From Scylla paramamosain (lineage: Eukaryota > Arthropoda > Malacostraca > Decapoda > Portunidae), in assembly GCF_035594125.1 (NCBI RefSeq), contig NC_087171.1:17329767-17393766 (forward strand): 64,000 nt of DNA. The letters are read 5' to 3'. Below, piece by piece: positions 63,886 through 64,000 of the stretch. The position numbers were made by a program, and so were the translations under genes. The notes under the pieces were generated by a model. The model did no database searches, had not been told where the DNA came from, and saw only the letters and a list, made by a program, of their open reading frames with translations. Numbering within the stretch: position 1 is the first letter of the stretch; each line of letters opens with the position of its first letter.

Positions 63886-64000
63886 GGTGGTGGTAGTAGT
63901 AGTAGTAGTAATAGTAGTAGTAGAGGCATTAATAACAGTAGTAGTAGTTGTTGTTGTAGTAGTAGTAGTTCTTTGTTGTTGTTGTTGTTGTTGTTGTTGT
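63853..64000. repeat. (AGT)n/(GGT)n/(GTT)n array running off the window
   Basis: AGT, GGT, AGT and GTT blocks with short breaks. The array continues beyond the last base. Confidence 0.97.

Overview
This window is eukaryotic, almost certainly arthropod, and most like a decapod crustacean (crab, shrimp or crayfish). That is an inference from three things: extreme microsatellite density (long (CT)n/(GA)n, (GT)n/(CA)n and many trinucleotide arrays about every 1-2 kb), split genes with GT-AG borders, and relics of arthropod-type transposons. A short TTAGG-like run near 63001 is compatible but too short to count. There are no bacterial operons, no CRISPR array and no tRNA or rRNA gene I can support. 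Most long open frames are translations of repeats (poly-LS, poly-RE, poly-CV, poly-TH) and are not genes.

The best-supported gene is on the + strand. Exon 1 starts at 19223 (ATG after a CCGCCGCCGCC leader) and ends at a CAC|GTGAGT donor at 19477. Exon 2 is 22607-22714, with a strong polypyrimidine acceptor and an AAG|GTAAGA donor. Both junctions are phase 0, giving 121 continuous codons of an unrecognised protein. Weaker phase-0 candidates downstream are 37043-37075, 41769-41897 (possible alternative first exon) and 44131-44175 (45-bp microexon). If they belong to the same gene, most of 19-44 kb is intron and the gene runs on beyond the candidates I could see.

Mobile-element remains: a complete short non-autonomous hAT element with terminal inverted repeats and an 8-bp target duplication (20899-21233); a near-perfect 243-bp palindrome (8581-8823); a dispersed inverted-repeat family with copies at 39444-39667 and 50571-50740; the decayed C-terminal end of a LINE ORF2 on the minus strand (54470-54773); and weaker candidates for a TTAA-flanked element (13613-14587), a tRNA-derived SINE (about 47010-47125) and a transposase fossil (31988-32206). 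A decaying minisatellite of about 140-185 bp lies at 10990-11530, and two old direct duplications lie at 22890-23500 and 34940-35300.

Layout: 1-19.2 kb, upstream non-coding sequence with repeats; 19.2-22.7 kb, the two exons; 22.7-44.2 kb, probable introns with scattered exon candidates; 44.2-64 kb, non-coding or intronic sequence with repeats and transposon relics. Nothing seen amounts to a multi-gene system. The unusual content lies in DNA structure: long palindromes, paired inverse microsatellites and alternating purine-pyrimidine tracts.
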